From positions 3,892 to 67,891 of the forward strand of contig JAPLTU010000035.1 in NCBI GenBank assembly GCA_026397965.1: a stretch of 64,000 nucleotides of DNA. The letters are read 5' to 3'. The position numbers and the translations under genes are program-made. The notes under the pieces were generated by a model. That model had not been told where the DNA came from. It was given only the letters and a program-made list of their open reading frames with translations, and made no database searches. The DNA comes from Verrucomicrobiota bacterium (GTDB lineage Bacteria; Verrucomicrobiota; Verrucomicrobiia; Opitutales; UBA953). Positions within the stretch are counted from its first letter, which is position 1; every line of letters starts with the position of its first letter. Of the stretch, positions 40,807 to 51,040 are shown piece after piece.

Positions 40807-41700
40807 GTGTCCCAAAAACCTTTGAAACCTGCGTATTCTTCTCCTGAAGAAGCCGCCCATATCTACCTCCTGCCGAATCTTTTTACGGCGGGCAATATGC
40901 TTTGTGGTTTCTTGGCCATCAAGAATTGCATCGAAGCCCGCTTCACCGCGCTGCCGGCGGCCGACCGCGCCGACCATTATATCTGGGCCGTCTGGTTCAT
41001 CCTTTTCGCCTGCGTTTGCGACCTTTTCGACGGCTTAATCGCCCGCGCGACGAACCGTGAATCGCTCTTCGGGGCCGAATTTGATTCCATCGCCGATACG
41101 GTTTCGTTCGGGGTCGCCCCTGCGCTCATGGCCTGCTTCCTGATTATCAAACCCGGGGAAAATGATAATGTCCAATTAGCGACCTGGCTGCTGGCCTTTG
41201 TCTATCTGCTCTGTGTCGGGGTGCGTCTGGCGCGCTTTAACGTGCTGACTAATCCGCTGGTACCCGGGAATGAGAAACGCGCCGCCGGGGGCGATTTTGT
41301 GGGGCTACCTTCGCCGGCCGCCGCCGGCGTGATGGCCTCTCTGGTCTTAGTCCTCTCGCGCGTCTTGCGGAACGGCGAAATTAAAGACTCTTTAGACCCC
41401 ACCCTCCTCGCGTGGTCTTGGACTCTCTTGCCACTCATGTTGGTCATTTCTTACCTCATGATCAGCAATGTCCGCTTCCCGAGCTTTAAGAAACTGGATT
41501 GGAATTCCCGGGCGCGAACGAGAGGTTTTATTCTTATTATTATCTGTGCGGCCGTATTATTCCGGTATCCCGAGTTCTCCTTTCCCACCCTATTCCTAGG
41601 CTACATTCTCTGGGGGATTATTCGTCATTTTTTCTTGCTTAAAAAGAGTGAAATTGACCCCGCCCCCGAAGATGATGATGAAGATGTGTCCAGGTTGTGA
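40807..41700 (+). CDS. pssA: CDP-diacylglycerol--serine O-phosphatidyltransferase
   Basis: LLPNLFTAGNMLCGFLAI, FDGLIARATNRESLFGAEFDSIADTVSFGVAPA (CDP-alcohol phosphatidyltransferase motif); GTG start. Confidence 0.93.
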   Translation: MSQKPLKPAYSSPEEAAHIYLLPNLFTAGNMLCGFLAIKNCIEARFTALPAADRADHYIWAVWFILFACVCDLFDGLIARATNRESLFGAEFDSIADTVSFGVAPALMACFLIIKPGENDNVQLATWLLAFVYLLCVGVRLARFNVLTNPLVPGNEKRAAGGDFVGLPSPAAAGVMASLVLVLSRVLRNGEIKDSLDPTLLAWSWTLLPLMLVISYLMISNVRFPSFKKLDWNSRARTRGFILIIICAAVLFRYPEFSFPTLFLGYILWGIIRHFFLLKKSEIDPAPEDDDEDVSRL

Positions 41701-41961
41701 ATAGCCCGTGAGAAGTTCGTGCTCAGGCTCGAGTGTTAACAAGCCAAGGGTTGTTCGCATCATCGGCACAGGCCAGTATTTTTCCCATATCTGCCATAAA
41801 CCAAGGGGTTGTGAAACTATCCACAGAATTCCGAAGCCTACTGATACTACTGGTATTTATATATGAATAGATAATTAGATTCAGCCTTCCAGGAAACAGA
41901 TTAGGAATGAGCTCATTGCGTAGTTGCCTCACCCCCCTCTGTGCCTCAATTCTTCCGCACC

Positions 41962-43089
41962 ATGAAGTTCAAGGTCAATCGAAACCATTTTTTTAACGGG
42001 CTCTCCAGCGTCACCAATGTGGTGGGTAATCGCGCGACTATGCCGATTCTTCAAAATGTCCTTATCGAAGCGGAAGGCGACACTATCACTCTGACAACCA
42101 CCAATCTTGATCTCGGTATTTGTTGCCGCATTAAAGCTTCCGTCTCCACGCCAGGCCGAATCACCCTCCCGGTTAAAAAACTCGTCCCCATTGTACGTGC
42201 CCTTTCCAGTGCCGATACCATCGTGGAGCTAACCGGAAAAGAACGCGTCAAAATAACTTCTGGGAGTTCCGTTTTCCAAATCGCAGGATTACCCGCAGAC
42301 CAATTTCCCCCGATTTCAAACTTCACGGGACAACCGACGATTTCCATCAACCAAGATGATCTCGGCGATATGCTACGCAAAGTAAGCTACGCTCAATCGT
42401 CCGACGAGAATCGTTATATTTTAAATGGGGTCTTCTTTGAATTTGCCGAAGGAAAGTTAACCGTCGTCGCCACCGACGGACGTCGCTTAGCGAAATGTGT
42501 CCGTAAGTTAGACGGCGCCGATAAACCCTTAGCGTTAATCTTGCCTGCCCGCACCATCATCGAGTTAATGCGGTTATTGAAAGCGGGTGGCATGGCCCAT
42601 ATTTCGAATAACGAGCGCCAAGTAGGGTTCACCATTGATATCCCGAAGAACGAAGAAGGACTCGTCGATCGCATTCAATTGGTCTCCAAAGTCGTCGAAG
42701 GAAATTACCCGAACTACCGACAAGTCATCCCGAAGGAAGCCGGTTCAAAAGTCCGGCTCGAGCGCGAAAAAATCCTCGAGAGCGTCAACCGTGCCTCCCT
42801 GATGACGGATGATCGCAACAACACAATTCGCATGACGGTTTCAAAGAAAACGCAAAACCTGGAAATTTCCGCGAAGTCAGAAAGCGGCGAAGCCCACGAG
42901 CCCATCGCCATAAAATACGATGGCCCAGAAGTGAACATCGCCTTCAACCCGCAGTATATTATCGATCCCCTCAAGGCTCTAACAGAGGACGAAATTGATT
43001 TCGAATTTAAGGACGAGATGTCCCCCGGGGTGATTCGTGGACTGAAGGATGACTTCCTCTGCGTGGTCATGCCGCAACGGATTTCCTAA
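41962..43089 (+). CDS. dnaN: DNA polymerase III subunit beta (sliding clamp)
   Basis: MKFKVNRNHFFNGLSSVTNVVGNRATMPILQNVLIEA, VATDGRRLAKC, C-terminal VVMPQRIS. Confidence 0.95.
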   Translation: MKFKVNRNHFFNGLSSVTNVVGNRATMPILQNVLIEAEGDTITLTTTNLDLGICCRIKASVSTPGRITLPVKKLVPIVRALSSADTIVELTGKERVKITSGSSVFQIAGLPADQFPPISNFTGQPTISINQDDLGDMLRKVSYAQSSDENRYILNGVFFEFAEGKLTVVATDGRRLAKCVRKLDGADKPLALILPARTIIELMRLLKAGGMAHISNNERQVGFTIDIPKNEEGLVDRIQLVSKVVEGNYPNYRQVIPKEAGSKVRLEREKILESVNRASLMTDDRNNTIRMTVSKKTQNLEISAKSESGEAHEPIAIKYDGPEVNIAFNPQYIIDPLKALTEDEIDFEFKDEMSPGVIRGLKDDFLCVVMPQRIS

Positions 43090-43730
43090 AGACCAGGATC
43101 GCGGTGGTCAGGGAGTGCCTTAATCGCTTCTAAGATTCTCCGAGACGCTTCCAAGAAGCGCTCGGGGTGGTCTTTGCCCGGATCATAGGTCGATGCCTTC
43201 AAAGCGGATCCAAAGCGCACTCGGATGCGAGCCGAGCCCACCGGAAAGCGCGAACCTTTCGCTAGGACGTCGCGCGCCCCTCGGATATGAATTGGGACGA
43301 CCGGAGCTCCGGATTTACACGCCAAAAGGCCGGCTCCGGCTTTGGCAGCGGTAAAGACGCCATCGCTGCTGCGGGTACCTTCCGGGAAGATGAGCAGGCC
43401 GCGCTCATCGGCCAAGGCCGTCAAGGCTGCCCGAATCGCACCAAGGTCAGCGGCACCGCGATCAATCGGGATTGAATGGCAGGCGCGAATCACGAAACCA
43501 AAAAGCGGATTATCAAAAAGCGTGCGGCGAGCCACGAAGGAGATTTCGCGTGGCAGGCACGAACCGAGCAAAGGTGGATCAATCATGCTTTGGTGGTTGG
43601 AGGCGAACAGGCAAGACCCCTGGGGAATATTCTCCCAGCCCTCTACTTCTAAAGTGGAAAATACTTCAATTAAAGCCCGCGCCCCATGGTAGACGGCTTT
43701 ATAGAGAATGTTTTTTGATTCGAGTATCAT
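43086..43730 (-). CDS. plsC: 1-acyl-sn-glycerol-3-phosphate acyltransferase family
   Basis: FASNHQSMIDPPLLG (HX4D-type NHQSxxD), FPEGTRSSDG, VPIHIRG. Confidence 0.92.
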   Translation of the reverse strand: MILESKNILYKAVYHGARALIEVFSTLEVEGWENIPQGSCLFASNHQSMIDPPLLGSCLPREISFVARRTLFDNPLFGFVIRACHSIPIDRGAADLGAIRAALTALADERGLLIFPEGTRSSDGVFTAAKAGAGLLACKSGAPVVPIHIRGARDVLAKGSRFPVGSARIRVRFGSALKASTYDPGKDHPERFLEASRRILEAIKALPDHRDPGL

Positions 43731-45763
43731 CGCGGTAACGCCGCCACCCGCACCAGCGAGATGATTAGCTCGACGACCTCCGGGAGCGAGAGGTGGGTGT
43801 TATTAATCCGCGTCGCTCCATTCGGACAAACCAACGGCGCGGTCTTCCGGGTTGAGTCGAGGAGATCGCGTTGTGCCACGGCGTCGGCTTGGCCTTCGGC
43901 GGCGCGCCGTAAGCTACGCGCATCGGCATCGGCTTCCAGGAAGATCCGAACTTCCGCATCGGGTAAGACAACCGAACCGATATCACGGCCCTCCATCACG
44001 ATGCCGGCAAAGCCTTGGTCCTGCGCCAGCTTTACCTGGCTACGTTGGTATTCCAAAAGGAATTGGCGGACGACCGGCAGCGCCGCGACTTTAGAAACCG
44101 CTGCATTAATTTCAGGAGTTCGTAAAGCAGTGTCTTCAGGTAGTCGACCAGCGAGTGTTAGGCGCGAAGATTGGGCGCCTTGGTGTGGGATGATTTGGGA
44201 GCCAATCTTGAGGCCGCGTAAGGCGTTACTTATCGAGGCCACGTCCGTCAGGTCTGCGCCAGCATCGACCAGCGCCCGCGTGAGGCTTCGGTAATGTGCA
44301 CCGGTATCAACATGCAAGAGGCCTACGGCGTGCGCCAGTACGCGACTGGTGCTCGACTTACCCGAGGCAGCACCTCCATCGACGGAGATACGCACAAAAT
44401 TCGTGCGCAAGGCTTCGAGGGCGGTGAAGAAATTTGGAAAGGTCTTTCCTGTGCAGGACGGGTCGGCAATCGCGATCCAAGGGCGTCCATCTCCAAAAAG
44501 ATCGAACGAGCCCAAAACACCGAAGCTCATGGCCATGCGATGATCTTCGTAGGTATGAATTAAAATTGGGCCGGTGGCGGCGGTCCGGCGCAAAGCGGCG
44601 CGGTCAGGATAAATCGTCAGCGCCGCCAGCTCTGGATTCGCCTTAAGTTCAGCCGCTGATGGTACGACGCGTATACCAAGGCGTTCCAATTCGGTAGCCA
44701 TGGCCAGAACACGGTCGGTTTCCTGTTTGCGGGTGTGGGCGATGCCGCGGATTTTTATCGGTTGGGTCGCTAGGGTCGCCAGCACCGCCAGCGTCAGAAA
44801 AGTATCCGAGAAAGCATTGAAATCAAAATCTCCCCCTTGGATGCCCGCCCAGCTCTGGGTTACTAATGTCCCTTGAGCGGGCCGTAAGACGGCCCCGCAG
44901 GCCGCCGCGACCTTGGCGAAGGCCGTATCTCCCTGAAGTCCGCCCTCCGCATAGCCATGGAGGCGAACGCAGGCGCGAAGTCCCGTCACGGCCGGGAGGG
45001 CGATGAAGTAACTTGCCGCCGTGGCATCAGGTTCGATGGCATAACTCGGCTGTGGGGCCTGGTATGGGCCGCTATGATCGCATACCCATCGCCCGGTGGC
45101 GTCGCGCCGGAGGGGACGGCCAAATTGCGCACACATCCGGGCGGTCATTTCGACGAAGGGTTCCGAAACGGTTTCACCGATCATCTTGACGGAAGCTCCC
45201 GGACATAGCGGGAAGACCATCAAGAGGGCGGAGAGCAATTGAGAAGAGGCGGCCGCATCAACCTCGAGCACACCTAATTTCCCGCTGGTATGAAGCGTGA
45301 AAGGGAAGCCCGTGGCCGGAGTTCCGTCAGCTTGCAGCGCGCGGCAACCCGCTTGGCATAAGGCGGTGAGCAACCCGGCCATGGGGCGTGAGCGCATGAC
45401 CTCGTCGCCATCGAGGAAGTATTTCCCGCCAGGAGCCAGGGCGAGAAAGGCGGTCAAAAAGCGAGCGGCAGTTCCGGCATTACCGACATGTAAAGTAGCG
45501 GATAATTTTGGAATACGACCCCCGAGGCCGTGCACGCGGATCACGAGTGCAGCCTCGTCAACGGCGATTTCGAAACCAATTTCGCGAAGCGCCGCGATCA
45601 AGATTTTGGTATCTCGGCTGAAGAGCGCCCCAGTCAGGACGGTTTCACCTTCGGCCAAGGCGGCCAAGATGAGGGCGCGGTTAGTGATACTTTTCGACCC
45701 CGGGACTTGCGCGACGCCGCGCGCAGGGGTTTGAAAAGGCAGGATGATTAAAGGATCATTCAT
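43727..45763 (-). CDS. Fused 3-phosphoshikimate 1-carboxyvinyltransferase / cytidylate kinase
   Basis: N-terminal AroA (PGSKSITNRALILAALAEG, GNAGTAARFLTAFLAL, YEDHRMAMSFGVLG) continuous with C-terminal Cmk (ISVDGGAASGKSSTSRVLA, VDTGAHYRSLT, VMEGRDIGSVVLPDA). Confidence 0.94.
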   Translation of the reverse strand: MNDPLIILPFQTPARGVAQVPGSKSITNRALILAALAEGETVLTGALFSRDTKILIAALREIGFEIAVDEAALVIRVHGLGGRIPKLSATLHVGNAGTAARFLTAFLALAPGGKYFLDGDEVMRSRPMAGLLTALCQAGCRALQADGTPATGFPFTLHTSGKLGVLEVDAAASSQLLSALLMVFPLCPGASVKMIGETVSEPFVEMTARMCAQFGRPLRRDATGRWVCDHSGPYQAPQPSYAIEPDATAASYFIALPAVTGLRACVRLHGYAEGGLQGDTAFAKVAAACGAVLRPAQGTLVTQSWAGIQGGDFDFNAFSDTFLTLAVLATLATQPIKIRGIAHTRKQETDRVLAMATELERLGIRVVPSAAELKANPELAALTIYPDRAALRRTAATGPILIHTYEDHRMAMSFGVLGSFDLFGDGRPWIAIADPSCTGKTFPNFFTALEALRTNFVRISVDGGAASGKSSTSRVLAHAVGLLHVDTGAHYRSLTRALVDAGADLTDVASISNALRGLKIGSQIIPHQGAQSSRLTLAGRLPEDTALRTPEINAAVSKVAALPVVRQFLLEYQRSQVKLAQDQGFAGIVMEGRDIGSVVLPDAEVRIFLEADADARSLRRAAEGQADAVAQRDLLDSTRKTAPLVCPNGATRINNTHLSLPEVVELIISLVRVAALPR

Positions 45764-46614
45764 CGCGAACGATCAAGCGCCTGACGGGCGATGCGGGCCT
45801 CAGCTAAGAGTTTATGAAGGGCCCCCGCGTCGCCGCCTTCGATTGCCTGGCGTAATTCAGCGGTTCGCTCCTCGGCGATGCGTAGTCCCGTCGCGACATG
45901 ACGGGCATTAGCTAAGAGAATTCCCACCCAAAGGTTTTCTTCGCCGGCGGCAATCCGGGTCGCATCCCGTAACCCTTGCCCCGCCGCAATTGGGTCAAAG
46001 GCCGGCAAACTGGCGACCGCGAGCATGAGGGCTGCCGCTGAAGCATGCGGAATATGGCTAATGGCTGCGACAATCTCATCGTGTTTGGCCGCATCCATTT
46101 CGGTGGTGTTGGAACCGAGATCCCGCCAAAACGCATGGATTCGTTCCACGGCCACGCGCGGTTCTTGGCCGGTAGGGGTGATAAAGCAGGGCCGCCCTTC
46201 AAAGAGAGTGGCCGCCGCATGGGCCGCTCCGGCTTTCTCTGACCCAGCCATCGGGTGAGCACCCACAAAGATATTCGCTGGGGGTAAGTGGCGGGCGGCC
46301 AACTGGATGGCCAATTTAATGCTCCCCGCATCCGTCACCAAAGCATCTGGACCCAGACCAGCGGCGATAGCCCGGAAGGTTTCTTCCGCCTTATCGACCG
46401 GGGTGGTGACCACGACCAAGTCAGCGCCGCGGACGCAATCCGCCGCCGAGTCAAAAACTTCTGCCACCCCAAACTTCTTTAACTCCTCCCGAGAGGTGAC
46501 CGATCTTGACCAACAGGCCAAAGACCCGGCTAGCTTCCGGCGGGAGGCCGCCAAGAGGATGGAGCCGCCGATGAGACCGGCGCCGACGACGGCTATTCGC
46601 TTAAATTGTGCCAT
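45760..46614 (-). CDS. tyrA: Prephenate dehydrogenase
   Basis: IAVVGAGLIGGSILLAASRR, TDAGSIKLAIQ, FVGAHPMAGSEKAGAAHA. Confidence 0.9.
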   Translation of the reverse strand: MAQFKRIAVVGAGLIGGSILLAASRRKLAGSLACWSRSVTSREELKKFGVAEVFDSAADCVRGADLVVVTTPVDKAEETFRAIAAGLGPDALVTDAGSIKLAIQLAARHLPPANIFVGAHPMAGSEKAGAAHAAATLFEGRPCFITPTGQEPRVAVERIHAFWRDLGSNTTEMDAAKHDEIVAAISHIPHASAAALMLAVASLPAFDPIAAGQGLRDATRIAAGEENLWVGILLANARHVATGLRIAEERTAELRQAIEGGDAGALHKLLAEARIARQALDRSR

Positions 46615-46703
46615 TTTCCGAGGTTGATGGTATATCTTTGATGTTCCAGCCTATGAAACTATTAAAGCAAACAAACTGCCAGCGATAAAGCAGGCAGGCA
46701 CCC

Positions 46704-48470
46704 ATGTCTACCCGTCCTCCCAATCCACAGTCCGACTTTATCCGAGGTAAAATCCTTCGCGTTCCCCAGCCGATATCGGCGACCCGGGTCGCCTTTTGGA
46801 AGAGGGTGCGCATCCTCTCAGTCGTGCTCGTTATCGCCGGTTTTAGTGCCTCGATCGGGTGGTTGATGTATAGCGACCGACGGTTTACCCGCCAAACCGA
46901 AGGGATTTTGACGGCCGAAGAGATTAGCCAGTTGCGGGTCCAGTCTCTGGATTACGAAGCCGCTTTTGCCAAGGCCCGCTTGAGTAAGAATAGTTTGGAG
47001 GAAGCGGATATCAAATTACTCGAGCAAGCGCTGCAAACCCAGGAAGATTATGTATCGGCGCGCGGGGCCCTGGGCGCCGATAATTACCGACTCGAAGTAC
47101 TGCGGCATAATCTGCACCTCATTCGCGGCGAGAATTTAAGAATGCGGGCCAATCAAGCGGAGGCTAAGGCTTTGGCTATCGCCAAGACTCAGCCGGAAGA
47201 AGCCATGAAGCTTTTAAGAGTCGCCCTGGAAAGTGAAAACGAAATCAGTAAAAAATGGCTTTTTTCCGGTTTGGTCGATTCGGGTAAAATCGCTCGCTTG
47301 GATACACGCTTGCGTAGCCTGGAGGCCGAGCCGCTCTGGCGGAAAGGCCGTATGCTGGAGAAAGAAGGCGAAGACTTGGAGGCCGCGGGGAAGTTTTCCG
47401 CCGCCGCGGATAAATATAACCAAGCCATCGAATGCGAGACGGAATTTCTCGGACGCTATCGCGATGTCCGCGACACCGAATTCAAGCGAGTCGACCTGCT
47501 TGAAGGGAAACGTGAGACCGCCTTGTCCGGTACCACGATGATTGAAGTGGAGCAGCAGATCAAAACGGCCGAAAAAATGGAGAAGCTCAATCAGTGGCAG
47601 TCGGCCTCTCGAGTATGGAAAGATACCATCGATGCCTTCAACCTGCTTTTAGGCGAATACCCGAAAAGCCGCCACGCCGACCGGACGCGCGAGGCCAAGC
47701 TGGTCGTGCGCATGAATTTCGCCCGGGCCCACGACCAGGTCATGACGGTCTATCAAGGCGTTGAGCAACTCCATCAACAACTTCAAGGGCGGCATGCGCT
47801 TGCCGCCGCTCAGCTCGCGACGACCCATTTAGCCGCCGCCCGGAAGTTAGCGGATGAAAACACCGGGGCATTTTTATCCGAAGACCCGACGCGGCAAGAA
47901 TTAGAGTTTATTGCGAACCGCGAGGCAACACTGAGGGCACTGCTTGCTACGATTGACTTATCGCTTGTGCCGCTCCCGGCGCCGTTTGCCCGCACAAAGA
48001 TTTATCGCCAAGAGGTATCGCAGGGACTCTACGCCTCCCTGATGGACGCCAATCCTAGTGCCCTTCAGCGCGAAGCTCATCCCGTCGAGTCCGTCTCTTA
48101 TGCCGATACCCAAATATTTTGCCAGAAGTTGGGCTGGGCCTTGGGCTCTAAGGTGAGGCTGCCAACCTTGGAGGAATTCCGTGCGGCCGCTGGCGACGTC
48201 AGCAAACTCCCGGCTGGGAATCAGGCTTGGACGTTTGAGAATACCGACGGGGTGAATACGCGCCCCGTAGCCACCTCGCAGGCTAACGTTTTAGGAATTT
48301 ACGATATTTTGGGAAATGTCGAAGAATGGACAAACACCGAAACCGCCGGTGGGCTGGGGCAGGTCGTCGGGGGTAGCGTGACTTCTCCCGCCGCGCCCGG
48401 GCTGGTTGTAAGGAGCGTCAATAAGAGAGAGAAAAGAAGGACCCTGGGCTTTCGCATTATCATAGATTAA
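46704..48470 (+). CDS. Membrane-anchored protein with C-terminal FGE-sulfatase/SUMF1-like domain
   Basis: N-terminal TM, long charged/helical region, C-terminal HPVESVSYADTQIFCQKLG...RLPTLEEFRAAAG...GIYDILGNVEEWTN...LGFRIIID. Confidence 0.8.
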   Translation: MSTRPPNPQSDFIRGKILRVPQPISATRVAFWKRVRILSVVLVIAGFSASIGWLMYSDRRFTRQTEGILTAEEISQLRVQSLDYEAAFAKARLSKNSLEEADIKLLEQALQTQEDYVSARGALGADNYRLEVLRHNLHLIRGENLRMRANQAEAKALAIAKTQPEEAMKLLRVALESENEISKKWLFSGLVDSGKIARLDTRLRSLEAEPLWRKGRMLEKEGEDLEAAGKFSAAADKYNQAIECETEFLGRYRDVRDTEFKRVDLLEGKRETALSGTTMIEVEQQIKTAEKMEKLNQWQSASRVWKDTIDAFNLLLGEYPKSRHADRTREAKLVVRMNFARAHDQVMTVYQGVEQLHQQLQGRHALAAAQLATTHLAAARKLADENTGAFLSEDPTRQELEFIANREATLRALLATIDLSLVPLPAPFARTKIYRQEVSQGLYASLMDANPSALQREAHPVESVSYADTQIFCQKLGWALGSKVRLPTLEEFRAAAGDVSKLPAGNQAWTFENTDGVNTRPVATSQANVLGIYDILGNVEEWTNTETAGGLGQVVGGSVTSPAAPGLVVRSVNKREKRRTLGFRIIID

Positions 48471-48560
48471 GAATGTCTCAAGAATGCCCATGGGTTAATG
48501 AGGGGTGTTAGTTTGACTATATTATAGATAAAAATAACTTTGAGTGATTAATCATCATTT

Positions 48561-50462
48561 ATGCCGACGCCCGTCAGTCCCCTTCAGAGAGTTAGCTTCT
48601 ATGCTGCAATCTACGGAGTCCTCGCGGCTCTTTGCTTATGGTTTGCCTACGAATTCCGCTTTGGCGGCTTTATCGTAGGGAATTTGATTGATGCCCAAAC
48701 CGCCGATCAATTCCTTAATCACCAGCGGCCGTTGGCTTTGTTGTGGATCGTTCCCCTTAAAGTAATCGCCTTGTTCCTGATAGGGCAATTTAGGGGAGTC
48801 TTTTACTATTTCCGCCTGCCTGATGCACTCCGGCTGGTCCTCGCGCTCTTCGTCACTTCGATCGTCATGTTCCTCGCTTCCTCCTTCATCGGGGACGCCG
48901 ACCCCTATGGTGCACTTAAAATCCCGCGGGGTGTGATTCTCACCGACTTCAATCTCTCGCTGGTTATTTTTATCGGCTTCCGGGTCGTTATCCGGACTTT
49001 ACGCGAACGTTTTTTGGGGAAAGATAGCGAAACGCGCGGCACCGTTGAGCGGGTCGCGATTATCGGGGCGGGACAGGCGGGTGAGGAATTAGTGGCGAAT
49101 CTCTTAGCTCGTCGCGGGCACGGTCTTTTGCCGGTCTGTTTCCTCGATGATAATATCCGAAAGCACGGTTTAGATATCCATGGTATCAGAGTGGTCGGCG
49201 GTCCTGAGTTGATTTCAAAAATAAACGAAAAATTCGGAGTTAGCGAAATTATTTTAGCGTTACCGATGACCAGCGCGAAGCGAATCCGGGAGATTAGCAC
49301 GCTGGCAGCGGCCAATAATTTACGCGTCCTGACGGTACCCTCGCTGACGGAACTGGCGGGCGGGAAAGTAAGAGCCACCGACCTCCGGCCGGTCTCCGTT
49401 GAAGACTTATTGGGCCGAGAACCCGCCGTCCTGGATAATAATGCGATTGCTGCGATGATTACTGGTCGGACAGTTTTAGTGACCGGGGCTGGCGGCAGTA
49501 TTGGTCGAGAAATCTGCCACCAGATTGCCACCCGTGGGGCTGCCCGCCTAATTCTGGTCGAACAATGCGAGGTTCTCCTTTTCCAGATCGAGCAAGAACT
49601 CATCGAAAAGGGGCAAGGCGCAATCATCACGCCGCTCATCGGCGATGTGACCGACGCTTCCAGGATGCGGGAAATTTTTAAGCGGTATTGTCCCGCCTTA
49701 GTCTTACATGCCGCCGCCCACAAGCATGTGCCTATGATGGAATCTCAGCCGGGTGAGGCCCTGAAGAATAACGCGCTTGGTACCGCCATGGTGGCGGAGC
49801 TGGCCTCCGAATTTAATGCGGAGCAGTTCGTCCTGATTTCTTCGGATAAGGCCGTTAACCCCACCAACGTGATGGGCGCGACGAAACGGTTGGCTGAAAT
49901 GATTGTGCAAGCGATGCAGGCCCGCCCGGGGAACCTTACAAAATTTTGCGCCGTCCGCTTCGGTAATGTCCTCGGCTCTTCCGGTTCGGTTATCCCATTA
50001 TTTAAAAAACAAATCATGGCAGGAGGACCCGTGACGTTAACCCATCCCGACGTGCAGCGTTATTTCATGACCATCCCAGAGGCGGTCGGGCTGGTCTTGC
50101 AATCTGCGACCTTAGGGCAAAGCGGCGAGATTCTCGTCTTGGAAATGGGCAAACCATTAAAAATTCTCGATGTGGCCAAGCAATTGATAGAGCTCAGCGG
50201 GTTCCGCTCAGGGGTCGATATTGAGATTAAGATTGTCGGCCTCCGACCTGGCGAAAAATTAGTGGAGGAGCTGCATCATGAGGGTGAGGCCTATCAGCCA
50301 ACGTCCCACCCGCGGGTTTATCGATTTGTCACCCCGCCCCCATTGTATGCCCATCTCGCCAAGGTGGTTGACGGGGTGCAGAGGTTGTTAGACCAAGACC
50401 GTAATGCTTGTAAGCAGGGGATAAAGGCACTCGTCCCCGAATACGTACCCTACACCGAATAG
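48561..50462 (+). CDS. CapD/FlaA1-type nucleoside-diphosphate-sugar epimerase/dehydratase
   Basis: N-terminal TM region; [65 protein letters not shown]. Confidence 0.93.
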   Translation: MPTPVSPLQRVSFYAAIYGVLAALCLWFAYEFRFGGFIVGNLIDAQTADQFLNHQRPLALLWIVPLKVIALFLIGQFRGVFYYFRLPDALRLVLALFVTSIVMFLASSFIGDADPYGALKIPRGVILTDFNLSLVIFIGFRVVIRTLRERFLGKDSETRGTVERVAIIGAGQAGEELVANLLARRGHGLLPVCFLDDNIRKHGLDIHGIRVVGGPELISKINEKFGVSEIILALPMTSAKRIREISTLAAANNLRVLTVPSLTELAGGKVRATDLRPVSVEDLLGREPAVLDNNAIAAMITGRTVLVTGAGGSIGREICHQIATRGAARLILVEQCEVLLFQIEQELIEKGQGAIITPLIGDVTDASRMREIFKRYCPALVLHAAAHKHVPMMESQPGEALKNNALGTAMVAELASEFNAEQFVLISSDKAVNPTNVMGATKRLAEMIVQAMQARPGNLTKFCAVRFGNVLGSSGSVIPLFKKQIMAGGPVTLTHPDVQRYFMTIPEAVGLVLQSATLGQSGEILVLEMGKPLKILDVAKQLIELSGFRSGVDIEIKIVGLRPGEKLVEELHHEGEAYQPTSHPRVYRFVTPPPLYAHLAKVVDGVQRLLDQDRNACKQGIKALVPEYVPYTE

Positions 50463-50485
50463 ATTTTAAGGTTCGGGCTTCACAG

Positions 50486-51037
50486 ATGAGCCGAGAGTTG
50501 CACGCTAAAGCCATGGCTCGCTCATCTTCTTCCAGCCCGCAGGTAGGCATTATCATGGGTTCGCAGTCAGACTGGGAGACGATGGTCAACGCGGCTGACA
50601 CGCTCAAGCGCCTCGGTATTTCTTTTGAAACCGAAGTGGTGAGCGCCCACCGAACGCCGATGAAGTTGAAAGATTACGCTCTGGCCGCCCGTCGTCGGGG
50701 GCTAAAGGTCATCATCGCTGGCGCCGGTGGCGCCGCCCATTTGCCCGGCATGGTCGCGGCGATGACTTCTCTGCCCGTCTTAGGCGTACCTGTGCAGTCC
50801 AAATCCTTGGATGGCATCGATTCGTTACTCTCCATCGTCCAGATGCCCGCTGGGGTACCAGTGCATACTTTCGCCATCGGCCGGGCCGGTGCCATTAACG
50901 CCGCCCTGGGCGCCGCCGCCATCTTAGCCCTCTCCGACTTAAAGATCGCCGTGAAGCTCGATCATTATCGCGCCGAACAAACGAAAGCGGTCTTGGCTAA
51001 TCCGCAGCCTGGAAAAAAGGGCGTAAAGAAACGCTAA
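50486..51037 (+). CDS. purE: 5-(carboxyamino)imidazole ribonucleotide mutase
   Basis: [49 protein letters not shown]. Confidence 0.95.
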   Translation: MSRELHAKAMARSSSSSPQVGIIMGSQSDWETMVNAADTLKRLGISFETEVVSAHRTPMKLKDYALAARRRGLKVIIAGAGGAAHLPGMVAAMTSLPVLGVPVQSKSLDGIDSLLSIVQMPAGVPVHTFAIGRAGAINAALGAAAILALSDLKIAVKLDHYRAEQTKAVLANPQPGKKGVKKR

Positions 51038-51040
51038 GCC

